A DNA stretch of 64,000 bases from Leishmania infantum JPCM5 (GCF_000002875.2 NC_009395.2:131501-195500), one strand, 5' to 3'; shown: positions 31,163 to 41,520, numbered from the stretch's first letter. Numbers and translations are program-made. Notes: a model not told the origin generated them from the sequence alone.

Positions 31163-31281
31163 GGAGTACGGCACTCAGGGTTCCCGAGTCATCACTGACC
31201 TCAGTACTAACGGAGCCTGTGAGTGCTTAACTTCACAAATCGGACGGGATATGGTGTTTTCACTCAAGTGTGGTCGTACTC
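31163..31281 (-). rRNA. 5S ribosomal RNA
   Basis: Read on the - strand, the 119-base unit starts GAGTACGACCACACTTG and ends GAGTGCCGTACTCC, so the two ends pair to form helix I. The internal control region core GAAGTTAAGCACTCACAG matches kinetoplastid 5S rRNA. A T7 terminator follows. It is transcribed by RNA polymerase III and lies beside two tRNA genes, the usual arrangement in Leishmania, where 5S copies are scattered among tRNA clusters. The terminal base is set by helix pairing and may be off by one or two. Confidence 0.95.
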
Positions 31282-31328
31282 GTCGTCGCGTCGGTACGGC
31301 AGCGGGGGCGACAAGCGCCTGTGGCGCG

Positions 31329-31333
31329 AAAAA
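31329..31333 (-). terminator. RNA polymerase III terminator of tRNA-Leu
   Basis: Five A on the + strand (T5 in the transcript sense) immediately follow the discriminator base of tRNA-Leu. Confidence 0.75.
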
Positions 31334-31415
31334 TGATGAGAGTGGGGTTTGAACCCACGCCCTCGAAAGGATTGGAACCTTAATCCAACGTCTTAGACCA
31401 CTCGACCATCTCACC
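31334..31415 (-). tRNA. tRNA-Leu(AAG)
   Basis: 82 bases on the - strand, starting GGTGAGATGGTCGAGTGG. The acceptor stem GGTGAGA pairs with TCTCATC (one G-U), discriminator A. The anticodon arm is TTGGA-TTAAGGT-TCCAA, so bases 34-36 are AAG (inosine-34 after editing, decoding CUN). A long variable arm, as in class II leucine tRNAs, lies before the T arm GTGGG-TTCAAAC-CCCAC. A and B boxes are intact. Confidence 0.95.
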
Positions 31416-31488
31416 TTATACGGCCCGACAAAATATAAACATTTGCACATCCACCATTGGTGTCTCTACAGCACTTGGACCTTTCGAT

Positions 31489-31560
31489 GGGCGTGTAGCT
31501 CAGTGGTAGAGCGTCCGTTTCGCATACGGAAGGCCTAGGGTTCGATCCCCTACTCGTCCA
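31489..31560 (+). tRNA. tRNA-Ala(CGC)
   Basis: 72 bases starting GGGCGTGTAGCTCAGTGG. The anticodon arm TCCGT-TTCGCAT-ACGGA gives CGC. The G3-U70 pair, the main alanine identity element, is present in the acceptor stem (GGGCGTG against CTCGTCC), discriminator A. The T arm is TAGGG-TTCGATC-CCCTA. One T-T mismatch at acceptor pair 6-67 is odd and worth checking against other copies. It is oriented away from tRNA-Leu and 5S. Confidence 0.93.
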
Positions 31561-31562
31561 CG

Positions 31563-31569
31563 TTTTTTT
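31563..31569 (+). terminator. RNA polymerase III terminator of tRNA-Ala
   Basis: A run of seven T begins three bases after the tRNA 3' end. Confidence 0.8.
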
Positions 31570-31668
31570 ACCAACACATCAGAAAACCCTAACCCCCCTC
31601 CCCAGCGAACTAGCACCTCTTGGGCGCTACCTTTTGCCTTTTGGCCTCTCTTCTATTCGTCATACTTT

Positions 31669-32196
31669 TCTGCCGTACAACACGACTTACACTCCCCACC
31701 CCACACCCGGCCGGCCACACGCCCCCATCGCGCGGTGCGAAGCAGCGCCAGACACGCGGTGCAGCAATGCGCCGACTCAGTCATCGGAGCACTGCCCACC
31801 TCCCGCCCCGCAGGTCGCCTCGCAGCCGCGCACAGCAGGCGGGTCGCCACGTCGTGCATCCCTCGCGGCGGCACCCGGGCCCACCCACCAGTAGGCAGCG
31901 TGAGGGCCGGGCGTGGGATACGCTCGGGTCGCGCACACACCCCGCCCATCACATGGACGGCACGGGCGCGTGCACGGTCACAGGCCGCCCCGACGCAGCG
32001 CCATCCAGGGCCCGGCCGCCGGCATCCGTGGGGATACATCGCTCTAGCCACCCCTACGCCATAGATGCTTGGCCCTGTCACCACCAGGGGCTGTTCAGCA
32101 CTGGCAAGGATAGAGCGAGAGGGAAGGGGGAGGGGGGGCTGCTCGGCCTCCCAAAAGAGAAGGTGCGCGGCGGACCCTGAGATGCCACGGACGGAC
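31669..32196 (+). repeat. Dispersed GC-rich repeat, copy A
   Basis: About 528 bases from CTGCCGTACAACACGACTTA to the GATGCCACGG end, nearly identical to copies C and D in the same orientation and to copy B inverted. The left end begins slightly inside the boundary shared by C and D, and the last bases diverge. It lies 100 bases after tRNA-Ala. Open frames across it are a by-product of high GC and recur in the other copies. Confidence 0.9.
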
Positions 32197-34324
32197 GGGA
32201 TTCCCACAGCCGGGCAAATCATGCAAAATAAGGTAAAAAACCAAGCAGGGGTTTGTTGTAGAGCACGTTGATGTGGCAGATGTGTGGCGCATAAAGCCAC
32301 GTAGTGCAAGCACCTCTTGTTACTAGTCGGGACTCTTTGTCGCGCATTAAGCGAGATAATTTTTTTTTTGTGGGTTAGCGCCCGGTTTTTTCTTGAATTG
32401 CACTGCCCTTTCATTTTGCAGCGCTCTGCGATTAAGAAGTGTTTTGAATTCCAGGGGAACACGTTTTGAAAAAGTTTTCGGACCGCCGCCTGACGAGCAC
32501 AGTTCTTGGTTTCAACACGCCTTTCTGGGTATACCTTTTGGACGGGCACACCGAACATGCGGTTTGGATCGAGGGGGGTTTTGAATTCACCGAAGCCTGT
32601 TTGATTTCGGCTTCTGTTGTGTTTTAACCATTTCTTCGGCAACACCTGGCTTTTTTCAGTCAGTATCCTTGGACCACCCTCGGTTACCTCCTTTCAAAGG
32701 CTTTGGTGCCCCTTTTTCTTGCACCATTTCAATCCCCACTGCCTCCTTTATGCCTTTTTTCCTTGTTTCTTTGGAATGGCAGGTTTCTAACCATTGCGTT
32801 TTCAGGTTATTGACAGTTTTTTTTGGGGGTGGGGGAACTCACTTTTTTTTTGAACGCTTGCCGGCCATGATGCTTGTGCGGTTGCTTTTTTTTCTAAAGA
32901 GTACATCCGCGGAGTGTCTTTTGAAAAGCCCATCGTTTATTTTATTCCCGCGCGACCTTTTTTGCGGGTTTCTTCTCCACCCCCTTTTTTCTCTTTTATA
33001 TGGCTTTAAACGCCTCGTTTTTTATTAACCCCCTTTTCTGCTGAGTCAGCGCGTTCCGCTGGCCTTTTGGCTTTTTGTCTTTCTGCCTCTCAGCGCCCCA
33101 CGAGGGTCCCAGCTATTCCGGCGATATTTTCCTGCCCTGTATAATTCTTTTATCCCTTTTGGCTTGTATGCCGCGTTTTTTTCTCTGTTTTTTTTTTTTT
33201 CTGGTGCTGTCTTTTGCTCGTTTTTTTTTTCTGGCGGCGCTAGGGTAACCAGCCCTTTATCTGCCCGTTTTTGTTTTTTCCGTGCGAGAAGGTCGTGGTT
33301 GCGCTAACCGAAAAACTCGCTTATTTTTTGTGTGATTTTTTTCTTCTGGGGGTGCTTCTTCTAAGCCTTTTCGCCTAAGCTCCCCCCCACCTTTCCGATC
33401 ACCACTGCTTTTTCCACGCTTTGCCAAACAATTTTTTTACCATTTTGTCGACCCCGCGCTGCTTTCCGCCCATGGTTTTGACGTCTGTTGCTTTGGTTGT
33501 GCTGTCTATCTGGTCTTTTCCGCCATTCTTCCTTGCGCCTGCTCAGTTGGGGGTCGCTTTTTTGTGCTCTTCCACCGCGGCACTTTGCGATCGAAAGCGT
33601 GCGTTCGTGATGCCGCTTGCGGTGTGTCGATTCTTACGGGCGAATGCTTTTTTTTTCGATTTTCTGTGCGTTTTTAACACCCCTTTACGCGGCTATTCTG
33701 CTTTGTTCTTTTAACCAAAATAACGCCCCCCAACAACAAAACGCCAGTTATAGCAGACAACACCCATAGCAACCCCATGCGGCAACCAAAGTGCCATTTC
33801 CAGTCTTCTTTGATAAACGCGGACGGCGGTATTGGGCGCCTTAAATGTTCACCGCCACGCCTGGGGCACGCGCTTACAAATAAACCCTATTCTGAAAACA
33901 TGGTGGCTTCTTTACCTGGGCCGGCAAAAAGCCGCCGAAAAAATGGCCGGCGGCGCCGCCGCCAGCCTTTTCCCAAAGCCCCGCGCCCTGTCCCCCCATG
34001 CCTCCTTGTAATCGGCGCCCCGCCTCACCAGAAGATTTCGCCCCCGAATCGCGAAAGCTTTTCGGCAAAGCACCCGCCCACCTCCACAAAAAAAGGAAAA
34101 TGAACCCGCCAAGCCGCAGGACAGAAAAAAAAACCACCAAAACCTTTTCAGCGGACTTTTCGTTTTAAAAAAAAAGAGGCACGATACCCGCGCATTTTTG
34201 CCACAGAAACACCTTTAAAGCAACCAAAAAAAATTACAAGGGGCAAAAAAAGCATCCTGTTCTCACGAATAAGATGCTTTTCCCACTGTTTGGGGGCGCG
34301 CCTCTCAAACGCCAAAAGTACGCG
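32197..34324. other. Homopolymer-rich block of anomalous composition
   Basis: No gene is seen. From about 32350 to 33715 the + strand is T-rich with many runs of 6-11 T. From about 33716 to 34270 it becomes C- and A-rich with many A runs. GC content is lower than elsewhere in the window and the short open frames are Phe/Leu-rich or Lys/Pro-rich. This may be low-quality read ends joined at a gap, or a genuine strand-switch skew. Confidence 0.6.
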
Positions 34325-36425
34325 GGTGCAGGCTAACACAGCCGCCGCGCATCCGCCGCTGCCGCGTCACGGCCCCATCCCGGCCGTCTAGGGCGAACCG
34401 TCCTGCCGCCGAGCCCGCCCATGCGCCTAACGGGCTCTTCTCGCCCCCTTCCTCCGGGACACTCCGCATCATCCGCGCCAGGCGGCCCCGGGGGCACCGC
34501 GCGGCTTGGCCCACGCGGGCCGCGCCCAGGGTCCACCGCCGGAGGGCAGCAAGAGGTGGCGCCCGCCGTGCAGGGCAGCAGGGGGCGGGGTCCAGGCGCA
34601 TTTCGGGCGAGCCCAGGAAGAAAGTCGGGCAGCCGCAGGCCAGGGCCCCCCGAGCCCCTGCGCCCCGCCTGTGCGCCATGCCTCGCCCGCCCCATCCCCC
34701 ACAGTCGCATCACGCCGCAGTATCCCATAGTATGGCCTGGGGGCTCGTGGCATTCGGGTCTGCAGAATTCGACGGTGCTATTCACGGCGCTCTCGCCATG
34801 CTTCCGGCATTGGCGCCTCGTCTGTCCACAGGGTCGGGTGTAGGAGGTGCCGCATGTTTCGCTCACATGCGCCCTGGGGATGATCCGTGTGGGTCTCTGC
34901 GCGCCATCTACGTTCATCACCCGTGCCCTTGTGGCCGCTGCATGCCTTGCTCGGATGCGATGCGCCAGGCGCGTTGTGCCCGAGAGTGTCTGCGCACAGC
35001 GCCCGCATCTTCGCACGTGTGGTGGTGGAGGGGGGGGGGCTTGCTTCAGAACGGCGTTGTTGTCTGGGGTGGGGGGCTCGCTGCCTGCATCTTCCGTTTC
35101 CGTCCGTGCCACGGGGGCGCGCTGGGATGACCTGCCCGCATGTGCCACGACAGGTGGGGCGGCGCCATGGGTCTATGGCTGCATGGGGGCATCGACCCCC
35201 CCCACTTCTGAGCCCGCATGCCTTGGCCGGGTGCGGGTGTTTCAGGCGGAGGAGGCCCGTGAATGAGCAGGTTCCTGAGCGCAAGGGCTCGTAGTCTGCC
35301 GTTCTGGGGGAGACAGTGGGCAGCATCCGTGGACACCCGAGAGGGGACGCTCATGCAGCGCGGGTGGGGTGTGCGTGGCCAAGTCATTGCGTGCAAGCCC
35401 GGGGCTTCAAACTCGGCGCGCTTCGAGCTTCAAGGAATCGGGGAGGCTCACGTGGCATTCCGGGGCGCAACGATGGGTCGGAAGCCCTCGTAACAAGCAC
35501 AGCCGGGGATGGGGGTGCCGCAACGCTGGCGGAGTCGTGCGCAGCACACCGTCTGCACTCCATGTTGCCACTGCCTGTCGCCCGTCGCTGTGGGAGCCCA
35601 AGGTGCGCAAAGGTGTTCGTGCACAGCCGAGCAGAGGTGGTCTCCCGCCGCCAAGCAGCCCTTGTCGTCGCGTGTTGCGTCGGGCGGCGCGGTTTCGGGG
35701 GATGTCGGCTCGGCGTCTGGAGCCGGTGGCCGGGTCCGTGATCCATGCAGTTGGTGATGGCGCCTCCGGCGCTGCCTATTTCGAAAGCCTGTGCACTCTG
35801 TCCTTGTGTTCCCATTCGTGGTGCGAAAAGGCAGGCTGAAATCGGAGGCGCACGCGACAGGCCAGTCGCGACAGCGTTTATGCCCCCGCCCGCACGCCGC
35901 AGTATGCCACACACAAGCGCACCCTTTACTCTTGCGGGGGCCGGTGTCGGGTGCCATGGGCGGGGGGAGGCGGTGTGCAACAGCCGCGCCTCACCGCCCG
36001 CGCCTTCGCTGCTCCAGCTCTCTTCGCGGTTGGCCGAGCCCCGGCTCCATCGCTTTACACTCAGCGCGGCAACTGCACGCAAGGGCTCGCGGTGTGTTTT
36101 CGCAGCACGTGTCAGCGCAGTATTGTTGTAGAGCATCGCCGCCGCTCCTCGCCTGATGCCTGTCTGCACCGCGCCGCCTGTCAAAAGCGAGAACTTCGCA
36201 AAACGCGAGAGTCGATGCCCGCATGAGAGCTGCCGAAGTGTTGTGGCGACACCTCCATCCGGCGTGTGCACCTCCCGCCCGAAACGCGCACAGGGTATTT
36301 TCCCGGCGTGGCTGCGGGGGGGGGGGTGTGCAGGCGTGGGCGGCGCAGCGGCGCCATGGCGTCGAGGGACAGGGCGAGAGGCGCAGAGCATTTTGAAAAG
36401 CATCAGGAGCCGGGAGAGAGAATGA
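34325..36425. other. Very GC-rich block in the strand-switch region
   Basis: About 2.1 kb of very GC-rich DNA with C/G runs (for example near 35030 and 36310), starting abruptly next to the homopolymer block. Several long open frames on both strands are Arg/Pro/Ala/Gly-rich; the longest is 339 codons on the - strand (35384-36403, ATG start). None shows a recognisable domain, and random GC-rich DNA produces such frames. I regard it as non-coding, possibly repeat-derived. Confidence 0.5.
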
Positions 36426-38090
36426 TGGCGTCTACAAGGCGAAAGGAGGCAAACAAGAGAGACGGAAAGAAGTATCTACAGCGGAGAAGCTGCCTTTGGG
36501 ACACGGACGGAGAGACGCCTACGTGTGCGTGCCCAGCGACAACCACGCAGCCGCGTCCGGCTCGCTCGCTCTAACCGCGTTGTCCGCTTTTTCTTTTTCG
36601 CTGCGGCACTCCCCTCCCCACCCCTTCCCTCTTGCGATACGCGCGCCATCACCCCCTGTACGTCCAACGTCAGGAGTGCGAAAAGAACGGAAGAAATAAA
36701 GCGTCGACATAACAGCTTAATGTTCCTCAGGCATTAAGTAGTGGGGCAGCGCGGAGGCGTGGGCCCGGTCTCGCCGGTGCTCTCTACCCACTGCACATGC
36801 CGTCTATACACATACACGCACCACCTCCCGAGAGGCTGCGTGTTATTCCCTTTCGCTCAGCCCTCTACGATGCTCGTAGAGCGTGTGGGTTGCGTGCGTG
36901 CATCCGAATGCTTCTGCGAACGCTCCGTCTCATTCAACTCCTCTCCCCCCCCTCCCTCCCCGGAAGCTCGAGCCCGCCCCCTTCTCCCCCTTCCATGTCA
37001 CGATGGAAACAGTCACATGATAGATGGAGAACACCGCAAATAGGCGATCAGAGAAGAAAACAATGCGGAGTGTCCCGCCAGCTGGGCAACTCGACTCGTC
37101 CCAATGCGTGCGAGTCTGCGCAAAATGTTGGATGCCTGGAGTCCAGAAGAAAGCGAAACAGGAGCCATGGGAGGAGCCACGGAAGAGGGTCGCGATCCTG
37201 TGCGTCCTCTGCAATCACTCATCAGCATTAAAGCCGAGCAAAACATTTGAACGTGTGCTTCCACCGCCAAGTAAGTAAAAGAGGGATCGAGATGGCGATG
37301 CGTATCCGGCGAGTGAGCCTGCAGCGCATAGCTGGCGCTCATACATGGATCTCTGCCTCTCTCCCGCAGCCTTCCCCACATTCTATGAGTCAGCAGCGCA
37401 CCGTGATGAACTACTTTGCGAGTATTGGCAGCTGCTCAACTCCATGGCTCCCTCTGTGAAGCGGTACCTTCGCGTTCACTCGTTTTGTTGTTGTGCTTTT
37501 CACCAGAGTTGCCAGTGCAGGGTTCAGCTCCAGAGGTACGCACACACACACACTAAAACGAAAGAACCTCTAAGACCACTCCTACTCAAAGACGACACAC
37601 GCATGCTCCTCGCTTCCGCTTCCTTCTCTGAGATTCCTTTTGTTGTTGTTCTTGACGCTCCCGCTGTCCACACTCATCAACGGCCATATCTGTTGCACGT
37701 GCGCCCTTCAATACGTTTGGGTGTGTTGCACTTCGGCCGTCCATCCAGCGCGCGGCATTCGCTCTAGACCGTTGCCGCTTCATCCCTGCCCGAGATAGGG
37801 AAAACAAACCCAAAGGCAGAAGGCAGATATACAGCGAAGTGCGTGAAGCGAAGAGAAGTCCACCGCGTTCCGGTGAATAAGGAATGACAGCCTCCCCCCC
37901 CCTCCGTCCCTTCGTCCTGTTTCTTTACATTTTCTGCTGCCTCCTGATAACGTTGATGGTTCCAACTTCTTCAGTTTTGTGTTATGGATGATGGCGGCGT
38001 GGGTGGGTGGGGTGAAAGCGGATGCCTCTCGCTCTCACCTCAACGCTCCGCCCACACAAGCACTTACACACATGCGCATGCGGCGCTGCG
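36426..38090. other. Right part of the convergent strand-switch region
   Basis: No firm gene. A short coding-like stretch on + at about 37363-37470 reads FPTFYESAAHRDELLCEYWQ and continues LLNSMAPSVKRY; it could be a gene fragment. The rest is mixed AG/CT-rich intergenic DNA, including the 3' flank of cytochrome b5 on the - strand. Confidence 0.5.
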
Positions 38091-38519
38091 TCACTTCAAC
38101 AGATAGAAGAGAAGAGCCAGGATGGCTACCATCGCCCCGATGAGGACGGGCAGCGGGATAATACCCTCACCACCCTTGTAGCGCCGCAGCTCTTCGCGTT
38201 TCGTCTCCGACCACTTTGGGGCCGGGGCTGACGCCTTCTTTGCGGCCTCCTTGCGCATCTTCGACTCCTCCGAGTCCACGCAGCCGATGATGAAGCTTTT
38301 ACTTTTGACCAACGCTGTGCTCGAGTGCCCAATACTCTCGAAGCTGTTCGTGATATCCATGCCAGCCATGTCCTTGATGGGGTCGAGGCCGCCAGGGTGC
38401 TCCTGCAGCCACTTGCTCACATCCAGCACTTTGTCGTACATCACCACCCAGCAGTCGTCATCATTCGTGTGCTTCGCGATCTCCTCCCATGAGTACACCC
38501 GCAGTTCGCCCTCAGACAT
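38091..38519 (-). CDS. Cytochrome b5, tail-anchored
   Basis: 142 residues. An electron carrier of the endoplasmic reticulum or outer mitochondrial membrane that passes electrons to lipid desaturases and related oxygenases (family knowledge). The haem domain spans residues ~5-80: YSWEEIAKHTNDDDCWVVMY, the HPGG motif with axial His41, and the second axial ligand His65 in ESIGHSSTAL. A charged linker (KKASAPAPKWSETKREELRR) leads to a C-terminal hydrophobic anchor PLPVLIGAMVAILALLFYLL that runs to the last residue. Length and order match microsomal b5. It is the first intact gene of the - strand array on this side. The start is a true ATG and the next upstream sequence is purine-rich on +, i.e. 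pyrimidine-rich in the sense strand. Confidence 0.95.
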   Translation of the reverse strand: MSEGELRVYSWEEIAKHTNDDDCWVVMYDKVLDVSKWLQEHPGGLDPIKDMAGMDITNSFESIGHSSTALVKSKSFIIGCVDSEESKMRKEAAKKASAPAPKWSETKREELRRYKGGEGIIPLPVLIGAMVAILALLFYLLK

Positions 38520-39135
38520 GGTGAAGGGAGTCAGACCAGAAAAAAATTACTTGGATCAACGGTGCGTGTATGTGTCTCTTCAGATGCTCCAAGAACAAGC
38601 CAGACCGCGCTCACGGGGCAAGTGAGACAGAGACGGATACGAATCAGAAAGAGAGAAACACAGGAGGGTCGCCGAGAGGCAGAAAGTCAAAAAGCAAGCT
38701 TGCAAGCACACACACCCAAACACACAAGAGCAGCTGCAATGCTGCGAAGAAAAGGCGAGCAACAAGAAGGGTACACTAGAGCACAGCAGGAGAAAAACGT
38801 TTCGAAAAAAAAATATATATATAAATAAATATTCGGCAAAAAAAAAGAGACGCCGACTTATTTGGTGTGTTTTTTTCCGTTGCCGTCTGTCCTCCGACCT
38901 CTTTCTTGTGCGACGTCTGCACGCGTACGCAGCCAGCTGCTGTGACGATGGCGGGTAAACGACGGAAGAGGCCCAGAGGAGGAGGCGGGGGTGGTGCAAC
39001 GACCTGATGATACAAGAAGAACGCACACAAAAAAAAAGAAATCTAACCAGCAGCGCCAAGGTTGACAACGGAAAAGAGGGGAGGGAAGAGAAGGAAAAGA
39101 GGACCCAAGCGAGAGAAAAGCCCAAAGCAAAACTC

Positions 39136-39159
39136 ACGCACACACACACACACACACAC
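39136..39159. repeat. (CA)n microsatellite
   Basis: Alternating CA of about 24 bases. Confidence 0.85.
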
Positions 39160-39674
39160 GCATACAAGAAAATAGAGAGAGTAATGATGATGGATGGATG
39201 AGTGGCCGATAATCTGCGCACGCGGATATCCGTGCACACGCGCACGCGATTTCACTGCATGCATGCGCCGCAAGTGCCAGAGCAAATACAGCACACAAGC
39301 GCACGACGATCAGGACGAGTGGGTGGGAGCAGTGATGAAGGGGATGCAGTGAAGAAGCGGTAAGGGGGAAAGCAGAAGAGAGAGGAGGCTTTACGAGTGG
39401 GCTTGAGCATTCGCCAGCAGGACGCTCACACAGCAGAGAGAAGGCAAGCCTGTGTAGCCCCCACACACCCCACCCTCTCCCACACAAGGGACTCACGTGA
39501 GAAGCGGCCGCGCCATAAAGCACGCTAAACTCGCCTGCTGTGCGGCGTGGGCATGCGCCGGAGCGAAGGGGATGAGGTCGGTGCGCAAAGCGCGCTCAAC
39601 CTCGCTCGCGGTGCAGCATCAGCTATCCTCACCGGCCAACGCCAGGAGTGCGCAGTGGTGATGTTCTCATCAGC

Positions 39675-39676
<2 letters not shown>

Positions 39677-39709
<33 letters not shown>
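39677..39709. repeat. (GT)n microsatellite
   Basis: Uninterrupted alternating GT of about 33 bases. Confidence 0.9.
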
Positions 39710-39711
<2 letters not shown>

Positions 39712-40189
39712 CCTACGTGTCTGCAGGCTCGCTCTACCCTTTCTTTTTTGTCGTTTACGTCGTTGACGTGGTGCTGTAACGACGAAAAAAGCCCTCAAAG
39801 AGCTGATGCGAGACGACGGAGCGCCGACCGTCGACGCGTGCGGGTGTGCCTATAACCGTGTCTTTGTGAGCATATCCCACGACCATCCCTCCATCAGCAT
39901 GAGAAAAAAATGTAAGGCAAAGTCGGTGACCCAGTTTAGGCCCACCCCCGAGAGAGAGGAAGGTCGAGAAGGAAAAGCGTGCAGGCACATGCACACAAAG
40001 ACATGTGAGTGCTACCGAATAGCCGCAGCATCCACTTCGCGCGGCATGCGTCCCAAGAAGCGAAAAGAAAAGATGCAGTCGCCTCCCTCCTTGCCCGCCT
40101 CTCGCAGCATCACTTTCTCCGACTCGATCGCTTCCTTTTTATCAGCGCCATTCTTTCCTCTCCCTCTTCGCCTCATCTCCCCGTACGAT

Positions 40190-40576
40190 GAGGGGCATCT
40201 CCGTGCGTGGCATCTCAGGGTCCGCCGCGCACCTTCTCTTTTGGGAGGCCGAGCAGCCCCCCCTCCCCCTTCCCTCTCGCTCTATCCTTGCCAGTGCTGA
40301 ACAGCCCCTGGTGGTGACAGGGCCAAGCATCTATGGCGTAGGGGTGGCTAGAGCGATGTATCCCCACGGATGCCGGCGGCCGGGCCCTGGATGGCGCTGC
40401 GTCGGGGCGACCTGTGACCGTGCACGCGCCTGTGCCGTCCATGTGATGGGCGGGGTGTGTGCGCGACCCGAGCGTATCCCACGCCCGGCCCTCACGCTGC
40501 CTACTGGTGGGTGGGCCCGGGTGCCGCCGCGAGGGATGCACGACGTGGCGACCCGCCTGCTGTGCGCGGCTGCGAG
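40190..40576 (-). repeat. Dispersed GC-rich repeat, copy B (inverted, truncated)
   Basis: Reverse complement of the last ~385 bases of the repeat. It begins with GAGGGGCATCTCCGTGCGTG, the exact complement of the right end of copy D, and identity stops abruptly after GCGCGGCTGCGAG. The left ~150 bases of the element are missing. It lies about 250 bases past the end of the decayed gene at 40.8-41.5 kb, so in its 3' flank. Confidence 0.88.
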
Positions 40577-40826
40577 AGCAGGTAGTGCTTCATCCGAGTG
40601 CACACAGACAGACACGCGCGGAGCACCTTCAAAGCGGATATGAAAAGGCGTTAGACGATGAAAAAGAGAATACGATAAAAAATTGTGTGCAACAGGAATG
40701 AGTGTCACCGATGACAGTGAAAGCTTGGCAAGTTTACGGGGGTGGGCAAGGCGTGAACGCACACACCGCCATGGAAGCAAGTGCGTCACGGCCTTTGCCC
40801 ACCCTTGCACGTCGCTTCGCGTCGCC

Positions 40827-41520
40827 TTAAAGGTCGTGCATCGTGGCATGCATACTCTTGGGAAGCTCCCTCAATGCCTTTAGCGAGTCGTACTTGCGCG
40901 GGTAGTCGTAGGCGCAGCTGATAGGCAATGGCAACGGAAGCGTGTCTGGCTTGTTCGGGTACATGAAGCACATGTTATACGTCAGCTGTTGAAGGCCCAT
41001 TAGCGAGAGGGAGGCGGCACGCTTCTGCGCGAGGTAGTAGGTGTACGAGCCATGCCCCGAAGGAGCAGTTCGCGCTCCACAAGGAGTCCACCGCTCTGTA
41101 GAGATCGGCATCAGCGAAGAGAATACGATACACCGTCGTGGAAAAGCCGCAGGAGGCGTTGCTGAGGCCAGTGTAGCCTCTGACCTCACGTGGAAGCATC
41201 GTCGTGAGAACTCCCAGCATGCCGAAGTGCGAGCTGAGCTGCGCGGCCACCGTCGTCGTGTCCCAGCCTGCAAGCACCTGCTCCATGTTCGCCGTGAAGG
41301 TGGCCTCAGCGTCCGTCATGTCGCCACGTTAGAGCACTAATAGTGTCCTTGCGCCTCTCCGAGAACTCGTAGGACCTGGCGTAGTTGTGGAGCTCGCCTT
41401 CAGAGAAATCAATCGGAAAGCAGTTCGTCTCGACTGGGTCTGACGCGCTCGCCAGCGTTCACGCGTTCTCCTTGGCAACGTCGATGACCTAGTTCTCGCG
41501 GCTGTGGCACTCGCGCATGT
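40827..41520 (-). pseudogene. Decayed gene of unknown function
   Basis: Coding-like - strand sequence moves through at least three frames. The first part (about 41520-41345) has in-frame stops at 41491-41489 and 41461-41459 around DVAKENA, then reads NCFPIDFSEGELHNYARSYE. The second (41319 to about 41080) reads AEATFTANMEQVLAG, LSSHFGMLGVLTTMLPREV and ADADLYRAVDSLWSANCSFG. The third (to 40827) reads GSYTYYLAQKRAASLSLMGL and LTYNMCFMYPNKPDTLPLPL. Conserved-looking Cys, Tyr and Pro suggest a secreted or surface protein, but I do not recognise the family. Two frame changes plus two stops make decay likelier than sequencing error. A hydrophobic stretch (WILMICASVAAAVAV) near 41630-41575 on the same strand may be the old signal or anchor region. 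Confidence 0.6.

Larger units (their letters stand above)
38520..40189. other. Intergenic region upstream of cytochrome b5
   Basis: No gene is seen. It contains AT-rich DNA near 38805-38835, A runs, a CA tract at 39136-39159, a GT tract at 39677-39709 and AG-rich DNA (CT-rich in the - sense). Confidence 0.6.

Noticed and set aside
31653..32645. 330-codon - strand open frame across repeat copy A and its flank
   Set aside because: Most of it is the repeat itself, seen again in the other copies and broken by an indel in copy C. The flank part falls in the homopolymer block. No domain is recognised.
35384..36403. 339-codon - strand ORF with an ATG
   Set aside because: Arg/Pro/Ala/Ser-rich with no domain, in very GC-rich DNA where open frames exist on both strands. 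Kept only as an observation.
37355..37530. Possible cis-spliced intron boundary (pyrimidine tract and CAG, later GGTACG)
   Set aside because: Cis-introns are extremely rare in trypanosomatids and no coding frame continues on either side. Chance sequence is likelier.
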